Positions 54,884 through 62,366 of a stretch of 64,000 bases of DNA are shown here, piece after piece. Under the pieces are notes generated by a model. That model saw only the letters and a program-made list of their open reading frames with translations. It was not told the origin of the DNA and ran no database searches. The stretch comes from Hyphomicrobiales bacterium (GTDB lineage Bacteria > Pseudomonadota > Alphaproteobacteria > Rhizobiales > Rhizobiaceae): the NCBI GenBank assembly GCA_900471515.1, contig UCFC01000034.1, positions 1 to 64,000 on the forward strand, in the 5' to 3' direction. A program made the position numbers and the translations under genes. How positions within the stretch are numbered: position 1 is the stretch's first letter; every line of letters starts with the position of its first letter.

Positions 54884-55248
54884 GACACGCGCTCCTATAC
54901 CAAGCATGCTTGGCTGGGATGATAGGTTGTGTCGCGTCATCGCAGGTTATGTTGAAATTTGCGGGCAATCACATATCGCCGAACGTTAGTATGGGTTTCG
55001 CGTTCATCGTAAATCCCTGGCTTTGGGGCAGCTTTCTCGCATCTGGGATGGGGCTCGTTTTTTGGTCGATAGCGCTTAGGGGGATGCCGCTTGCCAAAGC
55101 ATACCCATGGACCGCAATGATTTATGTGTTGACGTCCATCGCTAGTATCCTTGTTTTCAATGATAGTGTTGACTTCCGTTATTGCACCGGAATGGTCCTG
55201 GTTGTGTTGGGCGTGTTTATCGCAGCGAGAGGTGTGATCAACTCATGA
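54880..55248 (+). CDS. SMR/EamA-type small membrane protein (ArnE-like flippase subunit)
   Basis: A 122-residue protein with four hydrophobic helices (ACLAGMIGCVASSQVMLKFA; PWLWGSFLASGMGLVFWSIA; LAKAYPWTAMIYVLTSIAS; TGMVLVVLGVFIAARG). Length and SMR-like pattern fit ArnE/ArnF, which together move undecaprenyl-phosphate-aminoarabinose across the membrane. The GTG at 54880 is chosen because it overlaps the previous stop as GTGA, like every other junction in this operon; an ATG at 54850 is possible. Probably forms a heterodimer with the next gene product. Confidence 0.77.
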   Translation: MRHALLYQACLAGMIGCVASSQVMLKFAGNHISPNVSMGFAFIVNPWLWGSFLASGMGLVFWSIALRGMPLAKAYPWTAMIYVLTSIASILVFNDSVDFRYCTGMVLVVLGVFIAARGVINS

Positions 55249-55571
55249 CATCGGCTGAGCTGTCGCTTTGCTTGTTGTCGGTTGCCGGTAGCAGCGCCTC
55301 TCAGCTTTTGTTTAAAGCGGCTTCGCTGCAAAAGATGCGCTTCATGTTCGCAATTCGATTCCTTTCCGGCGTCGCTTTACAGTTCTCGTCAATAATTTTG
55401 GCTGTCTTGGCGCTGAGAACACTTCAGCTCTCGCAAATTATTCCATTTGCAGCGGCCTCATATTTGATAATTCCATTGGCGAGCCAGGCGATATTTGGCG
55501 AAAGACTAAGATATGCATTTTGGATTGGCGCGTTGTTTATTTTTTGTGGTATTTTTATGATTAGACATTAA
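55245..55571 (+). CDS. SMR-type small membrane protein (ArnF-like flippase subunit)
   Basis: A 108-residue, four-helix protein starting MTSAELSLCLLSVAGSSASQ, with LLFKAASLQKMRFMFAIRFL, LALRTLQLSQIIPFAAASYL and FWIGALFIFCGIFMIRH. It overlaps the first SMR gene by ATGA. The pair, next to a GT2 of the ArnC/GtrB type and a GT-C enzyme, completes the usual three-part scheme of periplasmic sugar addition. Last gene of the operon; no clear terminator follows. Confidence 0.77.
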   Translation: MTSAELSLCLLSVAGSSASQLLFKAASLQKMRFMFAIRFLSGVALQFSSIILAVLALRTLQLSQIIPFAAASYLIIPLASQAIFGERLRYAFWIGALFIFCGIFMIRH

Positions 55572-56030
55572 GCGTATTTTCTGAGGCCTGATGGCACCAA
55601 CAAACGTTCACTTGGCGCTATAGGTCCTGCTGAGGGCGAAACATCGCAACGCTCGGCAGCATTGTTCGTCGGGCAGGTGCTGCTGTTTCCAAGATGACGT
55701 AAAGCCGTCTCAAACGCTTTAGCGTGTAATGAGCCTCTGTGAGCGGAAATTTCCCGATAGCTTTACTCGCTCGGTTTGAAGCCAGCGGTATAGTTCTTAG
55801 ATCCTTGACATGCAGTCTGCACCATTCGCAAATACCGATCCGCATTTCTTTTGCTTCATCAGAGTTCGCCGAGCGGGAGGTCGTCCAGGCACTCCTGACA
55901 CACATCGAGCATTTTCGCACCAAAGGCTTCGGCCTCGCCCTGGATGCGGACAACCGCAGGCCGGTCGGGATGGTCGTCGCACATTTATTCCGTCCGGTTC
56001 GCTCACAAGCCGCTTAATACTCTGCCGGTT
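55572..56030. other. Unassigned stretch before the IS66 remnant
   Basis: About 460 bp with several medium open frames on both strands, none with a recognisable motif or proper ribosome site. It is probably decayed mobile or flanking DNA. One plus-strand frame around 55860-56015 (ALLTHIEHFRTKGFGLALDA) looks protein-like but I cannot name it. Confidence 0.4.
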
Positions 56031-56340
56031 ACCAAAGGAAACATATGCGAAGCCCGTAGCGAAAGAGCCAGAACGAGCGCGCCTTAAGAAAGCAGCCGGG
56101 GAGCGGCGCGATGGAACTGGAGATCGACGGGGTGATTGTGAGGATTACCTTCCGGGCGGACACGGTCACGATTGCCGCAGTAGTCCAGGACACGAAGGAG
56201 CTCTTGATCGGGCCTTCCGGAACGATGAAGGTCATGGTTGCCACCCGGCCCGTCGAGCTCTGCAAAGATGCGAAAGGCCTAATGGCGTTGGTCAAGGTCG
56301 GGATGGGTGCCGACTCGCGTGATTTCGGGAAAGAATCCAT
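56031..56340 (+). mobile_element. IS66-family remnant (end of tnpA fused to start of tnpB)
   Basis: Residues MELEIDGVIVRI followed by a degraded ADTVTIAAVVQ are the usual end of the IS66 OrfA protein. Immediately after, in the same frame, comes IGPSGTMKVMVATRPVELC and KGLMALVKVGMGAD, the usual start of IS66 OrfB (normally MIGPxGxVRVMVATKPVDFRKG). The stop of tnpA is lost, several conserved residues differ, and OrfB breaks off after about 45 residues. No OrfC and no clear terminal inverted repeats were seen. A dead relic. Confidence 0.78.
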
Positions 56341-56450
56341 CAGGTGTGCGATATCTAATCGTCAAGCTGGTTTCTTCACAAGATCGTTGACGTCGCCGCG
56401 AATAGCACCGACGAAAATCTCGGCGGATGGTTTAAAATATCAGCCCCCTG

Positions 56451-57350
56451 TTAAAGGGTAACGGTTTCACCTGTTTTGACATTAACCACCGGAAGGCCTT
56501 TCAAAAGTCCTTTGGACTCAGCATAGGTCTTAAATGTCAAGCTCCCGTCCTGGTTGCGAACCTCCCGCATGTGGCACGGCCATTCGTGGTGGCGTCTCAG
56601 CTTGGCATTCACCCTGTCAGCAAATCCAGCTTCGACGAAGAAGGCATTCGTCCCCGCACGATTGGTGCCTACGAATTCATAGCCTCTTTGTTCGAGGAGA
56701 TGCCGGAACGCAGAGAGGGACGCCCCCCAATACATACCGGAATAATGCTTGCTCAGCCTGACGAAGGATGGGTCGTACGGCACGCTGAAGGGCGCGTCGC
56801 CAAATATTTGATTGTATTCCACGACAATGATCGCAGCTCTCTGAGTGATCTTTTCGAGAACCCAATAATCAACGCCATCGATATCGACGCTGAGTATTCC
56901 GAGATCGCCGTCATACCCAGCCGACGCAATCAAATCGGCGATGTTGTCACGGTCGATAAATGCCGCCCGGGTCTGCAGATCATATTTATAGGCAATGTCG
57001 TCGGACCGGATAGAGGCAATATTATCCTTGGAGCCGTCAATGATCAGCCCTGACCAATAGCGCGATATGAGCAGGAAGCGAGTGTTGCTCTCTCGATAAT
57101 CCTCTACGCCGAACTCAACGAACGTCGTTGCGGACGGCTGGGCGACATCGATCAGCCACGAAATGATGCCGTCCTCTCCCCATTGGGAAAAAACAGAGAA
57201 TTCAGCGTCGGCCAGCGTGTCCAAGGTAGCTTGCTGGGCGATCTGATGGGCTCGAGTTTCGCCTTGCAGCACAAGCAATTTTTCCAATCCGACGAGCCGC
57301 CGCGTCTGAAACATAAAATCTCGGAATTTACGGCGAAAGCGACTCTTCAT
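56451..57350 (-). CDS. FkbM-like / unclassified methyltransferase-fold protein
   Basis: A 299-residue protein. Residues 50-100 read FSQWGEDGIISWLIDVAQ, TTFVEFGVEDYRESNTRFLL, SGLIIDGSKDNIA, and further on DLGILSVDIDGVDYWVLEKI and IIVVEYNQIFGDAP. The order 'FVEFGVxxG-like motif, ID..., LSVDIDGxDYWV' is that of a group of FkbM-related proteins found in polysaccharide clusters; methyl transfer is likely but unproven. It overlaps the acetyltransferase gene (ATGA), which lies upstream on the same strand. Target unknown. Confidence 0.72.
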   Translation of the reverse strand: MKSRFRRKFRDFMFQTRRLVGLEKLLVLQGETRAHQIAQQATLDTLADAEFSVFSQWGEDGIISWLIDVAQPSATTFVEFGVEDYRESNTRFLLISRYWSGLIIDGSKDNIASIRSDDIAYKYDLQTRAAFIDRDNIADLIASAGYDGDLGILSVDIDGVDYWVLEKITQRAAIIVVEYNQIFGDAPFSVPYDPSFVRLSKHYSGMYWGASLSAFRHLLEQRGYEFVGTNRAGTNAFFVEAGFADRVNAKLRRHHEWPCHMREVRNQDGSLTFKTYAESKGLLKGLPVVNVKTGETVTL

Positions 57351-57997
57351 GCATTTGGCTCGTTGCTCGGGGATGACACAAAGCCATCCGCAGGGACATC
57401 TGTCTTAACGACTGCTCGCGCACCAATAATGGCGCGATCGCCTATTGTCACGCCCTTCATGATGATCGCTCCCATGCCAATCCACACATCGTTTCCGATG
57501 CGGACTGGCTTTGTCTTTACGCCTGGGTTTTCCCGGGGATGTCCCTTGGTGAGAATTTGCCTTGTCTGGGCGAAGCGCAGCTGAGGATCTGTGGGGTGAC
57601 TGTCGCTATCGTGGATAGCAACCGAATGAGATATCAGTACTCTGTCGCCGATGTTGATTTCGCTCGCTGACCAAATCGTCGACATGGGGCCAAGGTAAAA
57701 CCAATCGCCTATTTCAATCCTCCCACCGAAGCCGAATGTCAGCAACTCACCGCGGACCATTCCATTATCGCCTACCTTTATCGCGGTTTTGTCGCCAAGG
57801 ATATTGTAGACCCTGCCATCGGAGCCGAGCCTTGTAGCGGTGCCCAGCGTGGCATCTCGCCGCGCCGCAGTGGTCACCAAGCCTGCAAGCAGCCTCTCCC
57901 GAACCGTCAATAGCAAATTTGCGAGCACACTACCGTCCTTACTACTCTTTTCAGAGAGATCATTGTCGCCAACGGTCTGTTTTGGTGGTACGCGCAT
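57347..57997 (-). CDS. Hexapeptide-repeat O-acetyltransferase (WcaF/CatB-like)
   Basis: A 216-residue left-handed beta-helix acyltransferase. The C-terminal half holds the CoA/catalytic pattern LISHSVAIHDSDSHPTDPQL (catalytic-type His) and RIGNDVWIGMGAIIMKGVTI, IGDRAIIGARAVVKTDVPA. It is probably a sugar O-acetyltransferase of the surface polysaccharide. Coupled to the methyltransferase-like gene downstream. Its start lies only 30 bp from the divergent glycosyltransferase gene. Confidence 0.85.
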   Translation of the reverse strand: MRVPPKQTVGDNDLSEKSSKDGSVLANLLLTVRERLLAGLVTTAARRDATLGTATRLGSDGRVYNILGDKTAIKVGDNGMVRGELLTFGFGGRIEIGDWFYLGPMSTIWSASEINIGDRVLISHSVAIHDSDSHPTDPQLRFAQTRQILTKGHPRENPGVKTKPVRIGNDVWIGMGAIIMKGVTIGDRAIIGARAVVKTDVPADGFVSSPSNEPNA

Positions 57998-58027
57998 TCA
58001 ACTGCCAGTCATTACACCGGTTATGAA

Positions 58028-59110
58028 ATGCGCATCTTTCAGAATTTTGGCCTATACCCCGCATATGTGCGACGACTCAATAAGCTGGCGGCACTAGCAA
58101 GTTCTTTTTCTCAAAGAATGCAGGTTTTCTACTCAGATTCGTTCGGCGCCTGCCATTTGTTGAAGCCGGTCATTGATGGCCATCGAGATGCGTTTTTCAC
58201 AACGGGCGACGACGCAATAACGCAGCAACTTTGGGCGAAAGAGCAAGGGCTGCCGGCGAAAACGCCCTTGGACCAGATATTGCTTAATCAGATCGAACAT
58301 CATAAGGCAGAGGTTTTCTACAACCTCGACCCTGTTCGATATGGCAACGAATTTATCATGCGGTTGCCTGGAACAGTTAAAAGATCAATAGCATGGAGGG
58401 CGGCGCCTTCAGGGAACGCGGACTTCGGTGCATACGATCTTCTAGTCTGCAATTTTCCATCGATATTAGATGGCTATCGGGGACGGGGATGGCGAGCTGA
58501 ATATCTCACTCCTGCGCACGATCCAGCGATGGATAGCTATGCTGCCAACACCGATCGGCCGATAGACGTCCTATTTGTGGGTGGCTATAGCCGCCACCAT
58601 CGCAAGCGTGCAGAGGTCCTTGAGGCAGTTTCGGAGCTTCGCAGCGAATTTCGGATTGAATATCACTTGGATCAATCCCGACTAACGCGCTTGGCCGAAA
58701 GCCCGTTGGGCCGGGTGTTGCTTATGGGCGAGCATAAGCGCCCAAAAGGTATCAGGGCGGTTAGCCGGCCGCCTGTTTTTGGTCGGGACTTATATCATGC
58801 GATCTCGCATTCTAAAATTGTATTAAACGGAGCGGTAGATATGGCCGGGTCTGATCGCGGAAACATGCGATGCTGGGAGGCGATGGGCTGCGCGGCGTTA
58901 ATGGTCTCTGATGCGGGAAACTACCCAGAAGGCATGATTAGTGGTACGAGCATGATGACCTATGATGGTGCGCGATCCGCTGCGATATCAATTCGTGGTA
59001 TTCTCAACGACAAAGCAAAGCTTGGCGAGATCGCGCGTGCTGGAAACGAAATGATCAGAAGCAGGTATAGCAAGCAGGCGCAATGGGAGAGGTTTACGAA
59101 TCTGATATAA
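58028..59110 (+). CDS. Glycosyltransferase (CgeB-like / GT1_2 type)
   Basis: A 360-residue protein. The N-terminus MRIFQNFGLYPAYVRRL and the C-terminal half, with DVLFVGGYSRHHRKRAEVLE, HSKIVLNGAVDMAGSDRGNM, RCWEAMGCAALMVSDAGNYP and ISIRGILNDKAKLGEIA, fit the CgeB/Glycos_transf_1_2 group with a GT-B fold. The E in WEAMGC is the usual donor-site residue. The only close neighbours are the divergent acetyltransferase (30 bp away) and a decayed region downstream, so the acceptor is probably the same surface glycan. Confidence 0.78.
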   Translation: MRIFQNFGLYPAYVRRLNKLAALASSFSQRMQVFYSDSFGACHLLKPVIDGHRDAFFTTGDDAITQQLWAKEQGLPAKTPLDQILLNQIEHHKAEVFYNLDPVRYGNEFIMRLPGTVKRSIAWRAAPSGNADFGAYDLLVCNFPSILDGYRGRGWRAEYLTPAHDPAMDSYAANTDRPIDVLFVGGYSRHHRKRAEVLEAVSELRSEFRIEYHLDQSRLTRLAESPLGRVLLMGEHKRPKGIRAVSRPPVFGRDLYHAISHSKIVLNGAVDMAGSDRGNMRCWEAMGCAALMVSDAGNYPEGMISGTSMMTYDGARSAAISIRGILNDKAKLGEIARAGNEMIRSRYSKQAQWERFTNLI

Positions 59111-59501
59111 CTGGTTGATTAATTGATCGTGAGTGCTCACAGTTTTCGCAATATTCTTCGACCCTAAGTATGCAAGGACGTCCTTGCGCCGAAGACGCGG
59201 GCGAGGCGAGGTGGTGGCCGCAGCGTTATGAATCGTCATGTGCACTTCCTGATCCTCATCTCTGGGAAAAGTAGCCGCCACGGGTCCATCCATAAATTAT
59301 CGTACGACAGGTAGAGCATATGGCGAATTATCGCGTTCTCCATTTCGAGCCGTCAGGAACGACAAGGGAATACACTGCACGGATTTTGAACGAATTTTCT
59401 GTGCAATTCGCGTTCTATTCTGCGTTTTCGCGTTGATTTGGGCAACGATGAGGAGCGGATAGCTTCGCTATAAGATACGGATTTTATTAGAGAAAACTGG
59501 T
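59111..59501. other. Gene-free, AT-rich stretch
   Basis: About 390 bp at the right edge of the polysaccharide island. One 38-codon plus-strand frame near 59318 and a minus-strand frame around 59150-59240 have no support. It looks like junction DNA between the island and the tRNA relic. Confidence 0.45.
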
Positions 59502-59588
59502 TGTGCCGAGTGGGATTGAACCAGCGACCTCACCCTTACCAAGGGTGTGCTTCAGCCTTTACCAGGTTGATGAGGTCGGGCTCAACCT
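59502..59588 (-). pseudogene. Decayed tRNA-Thr (GGT)
   Basis: On the minus strand the anticodon arm is intact (CACCC-TTGGTAA-GGGTG, anticodon GGT) and the following AGGTC variable region is normal. The T-arm has a mismatch and a G-U pair. The D-arm side carries insertions and does not fold, and the 3' end reads CGGCACA instead of a clean acceptor and CCA. It lies at the right edge of the low-GC block, so it could be an old integration site or a disrupted copy. Confidence 0.6.
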
Positions 59589-59978
59589 TAGCCAGCCCGA
59601 CTGCATAGTATCGAATGTACGCCCGCGTCTGCTTCTGTCTGACTTTGCCTCTCGCAAACTTTGTTCGATCATCATATTGAAGTTATTATCAATAATTTCG
59701 AAACCGAAGTGGCTCGCAACATCGTCGATATCTTCTTCGTCGGGTTTACGGCGAAAATCCACGTGAACACCGCCGCGCTTGTTCGCATGATAGCCTAAGA
59801 TATCTCCGCGACGATAACTTCGTCCGTTCCAGAATATTAGAGGCTGATTGAAAAACCTGTGTGGGGAGTAACTCGCTGTGGCCGGCTCACCTGCAGTGAA
59901 CGTTCGCCTGCCGTTCTGACCAAGATATTGCACTTGAGGCAGTGCGGCGCCGAGAATGACTACGCCGAGGTTGGTCAT
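59559..59978 (-). CDS. Small hypothetical protein running into the tRNA relic
   Basis: A 139-residue frame starting MTNLGVVILGAALPQVQYLG after AAGGGTGG. Residues 45-110 look natural (FNQPLIFWNGRSYRRGDILG, then HVDFRRKPDEEDIDDVASHF). The last 15 residues coincide with the degenerate 5' half of the tRNA-Thr relic, so the original C-terminus has probably been replaced. No known motif or membrane segment. Likely a truncated accessory gene. Confidence 0.45.
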   Translation of the reverse strand: MTNLGVVILGAALPQVQYLGQNGRRTFTAGEPATASYSPHRFFNQPLIFWNGRSYRRGDILGYHANKRGGVHVDFRRKPDEEDIDDVASHFGFEIIDNNFNMMIEQSLREAKSDRSRRGRTFDTMQSGWLRLSPTSSTW

Positions 59979-60165
59979 TTCCACCCTTTTCTAGAGCGAG
60001 ACTTAGTCAAGCTCCGAATGAGACATCTAGGTGAGATGAGCGTTTCAGGTTTCCCTTTAGAATCAAGGGCCGAATTGGGCGAGTAGGTGAGGGATTTTGC
60101 GGGTTCGCGGTCGAACGTAACATGCTGAATTTGTTACATAAAACGCGTAAAACAGGGAAGAAACA

Positions 60166-60241
60166 TGGTGGGCGATGAGAGACTCGAACTCCCGACATCC
60201 TCGGTGTAAACGAGGCGCTCTACCAACTGAGCTAATCGCCC
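60166..60241 (-). tRNA. tRNA-Val (anticodon TAC)
   Basis: A full 76-base cloverleaf on the minus strand: 7-bp acceptor (GGGCGAT with ATCGCCC), D-arm GCTC/GAGC with AGTTGGTA loop, anticodon arm CCTCG-TTTACAC-CGAGG, T-arm GGGAG-TTCGAGT-CTCTC, encoded CCA end. Anticodon TAC reads valine codons. Confidence 0.96.
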
Positions 60242-60400
60242 GCGATGCTCTGTGTCATCGTTCGGTGCAGCGTCTCTAGCGATATTGAGAAAGAACCGCA
60301 AGCCTCTTTTTGAATTTCTGAGCAATTTGCCTGTGCATGCCGCTCTTCCCCGCGAGGGGCATTGTCTGTAGAGGTGCGTCTGTCAGAATATGGAGCGAAA

Positions 60401-61015
60401 ATGACGACGCGAGAGCAGCGAGCAGCCCTTCGGCAAAGCACCCCACGGGTCTTTTTGGACGACGTCCACACGGAACATGCCAGGTTGCTGTCCGATCGCG
60501 GCAGGCTGCTCGACAATCTGCCGAAGGGTGGGGTCGTTGCTGAACTCGGCGTGGCAGAAGGGGCTTTCAGCGAGGAGATTCTGGCACGCAACCAGCCCCG
60601 GCAGCTCTATCTCGTCGATCCGTGGAATATGGACCGCTATTCCGAAGGCCTCGGCATCATCAACGGCAAGTTCGCCTCCGAGATCGCCGACGGCCGTGTG
60701 GTGATTCGTCAGGGTACGTCGCTGGACATGCTGTCCCGGTTCGACGATGCCACTTTCGATTGGCTCTATATCGATACCGATCATTCCTTCGCGCTGACCT
60801 GGGAGGAACTTCTGCTTGCGGACCGGAAGGTGAAGCAGGATGGCCGGATCGCCGGCCATGATTTCTGTACCGGAAACACGGTCAAACCCGTCGTCTACGG
60901 GGTTGTCGAGGCGGTCAACAAATTCTGTGTCGAATATGGCTGGCGCTTCGAGTTTTTGACGCTCGAACCGGATGCTCACTTTTCCTATTGCCTCAGGCGC
61001 ATTGACGCATCGTAA
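60401..61015 (+). CDS. Class I SAM-dependent methyltransferase (Methyltransf_24-like)
   Basis: A 204-residue protein with motif I GGVVAELGVAEGAFSEEILA, LYLVDPWNMDRYSEGLGI, and DDATFDWLYIDTDHSFALTW, the 'D(T/A)DHS' site of the Methyltransf_24/cephalosporin-hydroxylase-like group. GGAGC seven bases before the ATG at 60401 fixes the start. Such genes often sit beside LPS genes in rhizobia; here it is convergent with lpsL (14 bp between stops). Substrate unknown. Confidence 0.82.
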   Translation: MTTREQRAALRQSTPRVFLDDVHTEHARLLSDRGRLLDNLPKGGVVAELGVAEGAFSEEILARNQPRQLYLVDPWNMDRYSEGLGIINGKFASEIADGRVVIRQGTSLDMLSRFDDATFDWLYIDTDHSFALTWEELLLADRKVKQDGRIAGHDFCTGNTVKPVVYGVVEAVNKFCVEYGWRFEFLTLEPDAHFSYCLRRIDAS

Positions 61016-61029
61016 TAGCCGTCAGCGGG

Positions 61030-62055
61030 TCAGATGTCGACCACGCCGAGTTCCTGCCTGGCTTCCAGATACCAGTCGACGAAGGCCCTGGCGCCCTTTT
61101 CCAAAGGTGTGCTTGGCTGGTAGCCCGTCAGGGCCTGGAGAAGATCGGGGCTTGCGAAGGTGCGCGGCACATCGCCCTTTTGCATCGGCAGCATGACGCG
61201 TTTTGCCTTGTGCCCCATCGCATTCTCCACCTTCTCGATGAAGTCCATCAGGCTGACCGGCTGGCCGCCGCCAATGTTGACGATGCGGAAGGGGGCCTGA
61301 TGCGAGAGGGTTTCGATTTCAGCATCGGCGACGCGGTTGGCTTCCGAGGGAACGACGCCTGACAATCTGACCACGGCTTCCACGAGATCGTCGATATAGG
61401 TGAAATCGCGGCTCATGTTGCCCTTGCCGTATATCTCGATCGGCTTGTCCTCGATCATGTTCTTGACGAATTTGAAGAGCGCCATATCGGGCCGGCCCCA
61501 CGGGCCGTAGACGGTGAAGAAGCGGAAGGCCGTGGTCGGGACCTTGTAGAGATGCGAGTAGCTGTGAGCCATCAGCTCCATCGACTTCTTGGTAGCAGCA
61601 TAAAAGCTCAGCGGCTCGTCGGCGCGGTCGGTTTCGCGGAAAGGAACATGCGTGTTGGCGCCGTAGATCGAGGAGGTCGAGGCCAGCATGAGGTGGCGCA
61701 GTTCGATGCGGCTTGCCAGCTCCAGGATGTTCCAGGACCCTTCGATATTCGAACGCAGATAGGCCTGCGGATGTTCGATGCTGTAGCGCACACCGGCTTG
61801 CGCTGCCAGATGAATGAGAACGTCCGGCTTTGCAGCTGAAATGGCGGCTTCCAGCGCTGCCTTGTCCTCGAGCATGGCGATGACCGGGCGGAAGGCAGGA
61901 TATTGCGTCAGCGCCGCATGACGCATCTCCTTCAGCCGGACATTGTAATAGGGTGTCAGTCCGTCGAAGCCTGTTACCTCATGCCCATCCTGCAGCAGCC
62001 GGCGGGCCAGATGAAAGCCGATGAAGCCTGCCGTTCCCGTAATGAAGTAGCGCAT
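61030..62055 (-). CDS. lpsL: UDP-glucuronate 4-epimerase (LpsL-type)
   Basis: A 341-residue SDR: YFITGTAGFIGFHLARRLL, FDGLTPYYNVRLKEMRHAAL, HLAAQAGVRYSIEHPQAYL, catalytic ASTSSIYGANTHVPF and YAATKKSMELMAHSYSHLY, FRFFTVYGPWGRPDMALF. The GLTPYYNVRLK loop and WGRPDMALF motif mark UDP-GlcA 4-epimerases, which make UDP-galacturonate for rhizobial LPS core and K-antigens. AAAGG precedes the ATG. In Sinorhizobium the gene sits with rkpK (UDP-glucose dehydrogenase); here only a fragment of such a gene seems to remain upstream. Confidence 0.92.
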   Translation of the reverse strand: MRYFITGTAGFIGFHLARRLLQDGHEVTGFDGLTPYYNVRLKEMRHAALTQYPAFRPVIAMLEDKAALEAAISAAKPDVLIHLAAQAGVRYSIEHPQAYLRSNIEGSWNILELASRIELRHLMLASTSSIYGANTHVPFRETDRADEPLSFYAATKKSMELMAHSYSHLYKVPTTAFRFFTVYGPWGRPDMALFKFVKNMIEDKPIEIYGKGNMSRDFTYIDDLVEAVVRLSGVVPSEANRVADAEIETLSHQAPFRIVNIGGGQPVSLMDFIEKVENAMGHKAKRVMLPMQKGDVPRTFASPDLLQALTGYQPSTPLEKGARAFVDWYLEARQELGVVDI

Positions 62056-62057
62056 TT

Positions 62058-62174
62058 CTACCTTTTCTCGGGTCTCCTGCCGGTGGCAAAGTAACCGAAT
62101 CCCTGTTTGATCGCTTCCCTTACCGGATAGATGCTCCCGAGATCAACAATCACCTGGATCTTCGGGGCTTTAAA
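62058..62174 (-). pseudogene. Possible C-terminal remnant of a sugar-nucleotide 6-dehydrogenase
   Basis: Reading the minus strand to a TAG at 62060-62058, two bases before the lpsL ATG, gives FKAPKIQVIVDLGSIYP, then VREAIKQGFGYFATGR. The 'VDL-x-x-IY...GF-x-Y-x-x-x-GR' pattern is that of the last 30 residues of UDP-glucose/UDP-sugar dehydrogenases. The frame is closed by a TGA near 62258 and has no upstream body, so it would be a relic of an rkpK-type gene once preceding lpsL. The match is short and the call tentative. Confidence 0.35.
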
Positions 62175-62366
62175 GCGGTTGGAGGTCAGCGAAACCGTGC
62201 CTAAGCATGGGGCCGGCAGCAGTTCGAAAGCACTCGACTGATGCCGGCCACGTCGTCAGGCGGCCTTTCTCACAACAGAACAAGACCTGATCGGGGGGGA
62301 GGTTGCGCCGGCAGCCATATGCGCCCTCTTGCGCCGACATCGAAATCCTGGCTGTGGGCTGGGGCT
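62175..62366. other. No gene recognised
   Basis: About 190 bp between the dehydrogenase-like fragment and the small secreted protein gene. No promoter or terminator stands out. Confidence 0.4.

Noticed and set aside
59318..59434. A 38-codon plus-strand frame starting MANYRVLHFEPSG
   Set aside because: Start looks natural but there is no motif and no continuation; could be the stump of a lost gene but cannot be supported.
60115..60147. Inverted repeat GTAACA/TGTTAC downstream of tRNA-Val
   Set aside because: Only 6 bp with a 9-base loop and no T-run; too weak to call a terminator or operator.
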